NCBI RefSeq assembly: GCF_000308755.1
Contig: NZ_BAGF01000016.1
Span: 112,248-176,247, forward strand
DNA from: Nocardia pneumoniae NBRC 100136
GTDB taxonomy: Bacteria > Actinomycetota > Actinomycetes > Mycobacteriales > Mycobacteriaceae
DNA: 64,000 nucleotides
Reading direction: 5' to 3'
More model-generated notes on the stretch are below. The model saw nothing but the letters and a program-made list of their open reading frames with translations, was not told where the DNA came from and ran no database searches. The DNA is not shown here. The first letter of the stretch is position 1.

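Noticed and set aside
19957..64000. Non-ribosomal peptide or polyketide megasynthase as explanation for the gene size
   Set aside because: No condensation, adenylation, ketosynthase, acyltransferase or carrier-protein motifs were seen; the modules are papain-fold, PP2C, hydrolase-like, HTH and sigma-like.

Overview
The window looks like a chromosomal segment from a high-GC actinobacterium of the Nocardia/Rhodococcus group. The ribosomal, SecY, Adk and Map proteins are of actinobacterial type, GTG starts are frequent, and WXG100-like, YbaB-like and DUF4254-type genes of nocardial character are present. This placement is inferred from protein character; no database was searched.

Region 1 (1-7430) is accessory. 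It holds the 5' part of an AraC-type regulator and a cytochrome P450 (both minus strand), a small membrane protein, an XRE/TPR regulator divergent from a three-gene translationally coupled operon that begins with a 53-aa membrane peptide, a broken ribbon-helix-helix antitoxin, and two convergent Uma2-family genes. Region 2 (7510-13262) is the 3' half of the spc ribosomal operon (rpsH-rplF-rplR-rpsE-rpmD-rplO), a strong hairpin terminator, then secY-adk-map. Region 3 (13263-17131) holds a minus-strand DUF4254 gene pair, an uncharacterised 507-aa protein and dtd.

Region 4 (17428 to the right edge) is a type VII secretion-linked polymorphic-toxin-like locus. A YezG/YrhB-like putative immunity gene, a WXG100-like gene and a YbaB-like gene lead into one open reading frame that starts at 19957 and is still open at 64000. 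I read this frame through to the edge and found no stop in at least 14,681 codons. The encoded giant protein begins with an ESX-effector-like N-terminus and an acidic repeat linker. It then carries twelve papain-fold (Cys-His-Asp type) modules, four PP2C-type phosphatase modules (one without its metal ligands), more than ten decayed copies of a DUF1023-like alpha/beta-hydrolase module, extensive coiled coil, an internal CdiA_C-type nuclease domain, two ECF-sigma-like blocks and a run of fourteen LacI-type helix-turn-helix repeats. Its 3' end lies outside the window.

The best candidate for an undescribed system is this giant gene together with its three leader genes. The layout suggests a secreted or surface-displayed effector that has grown by internal duplication. 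The sigma-like and LacI-like segments are not something I know from any toxin family.
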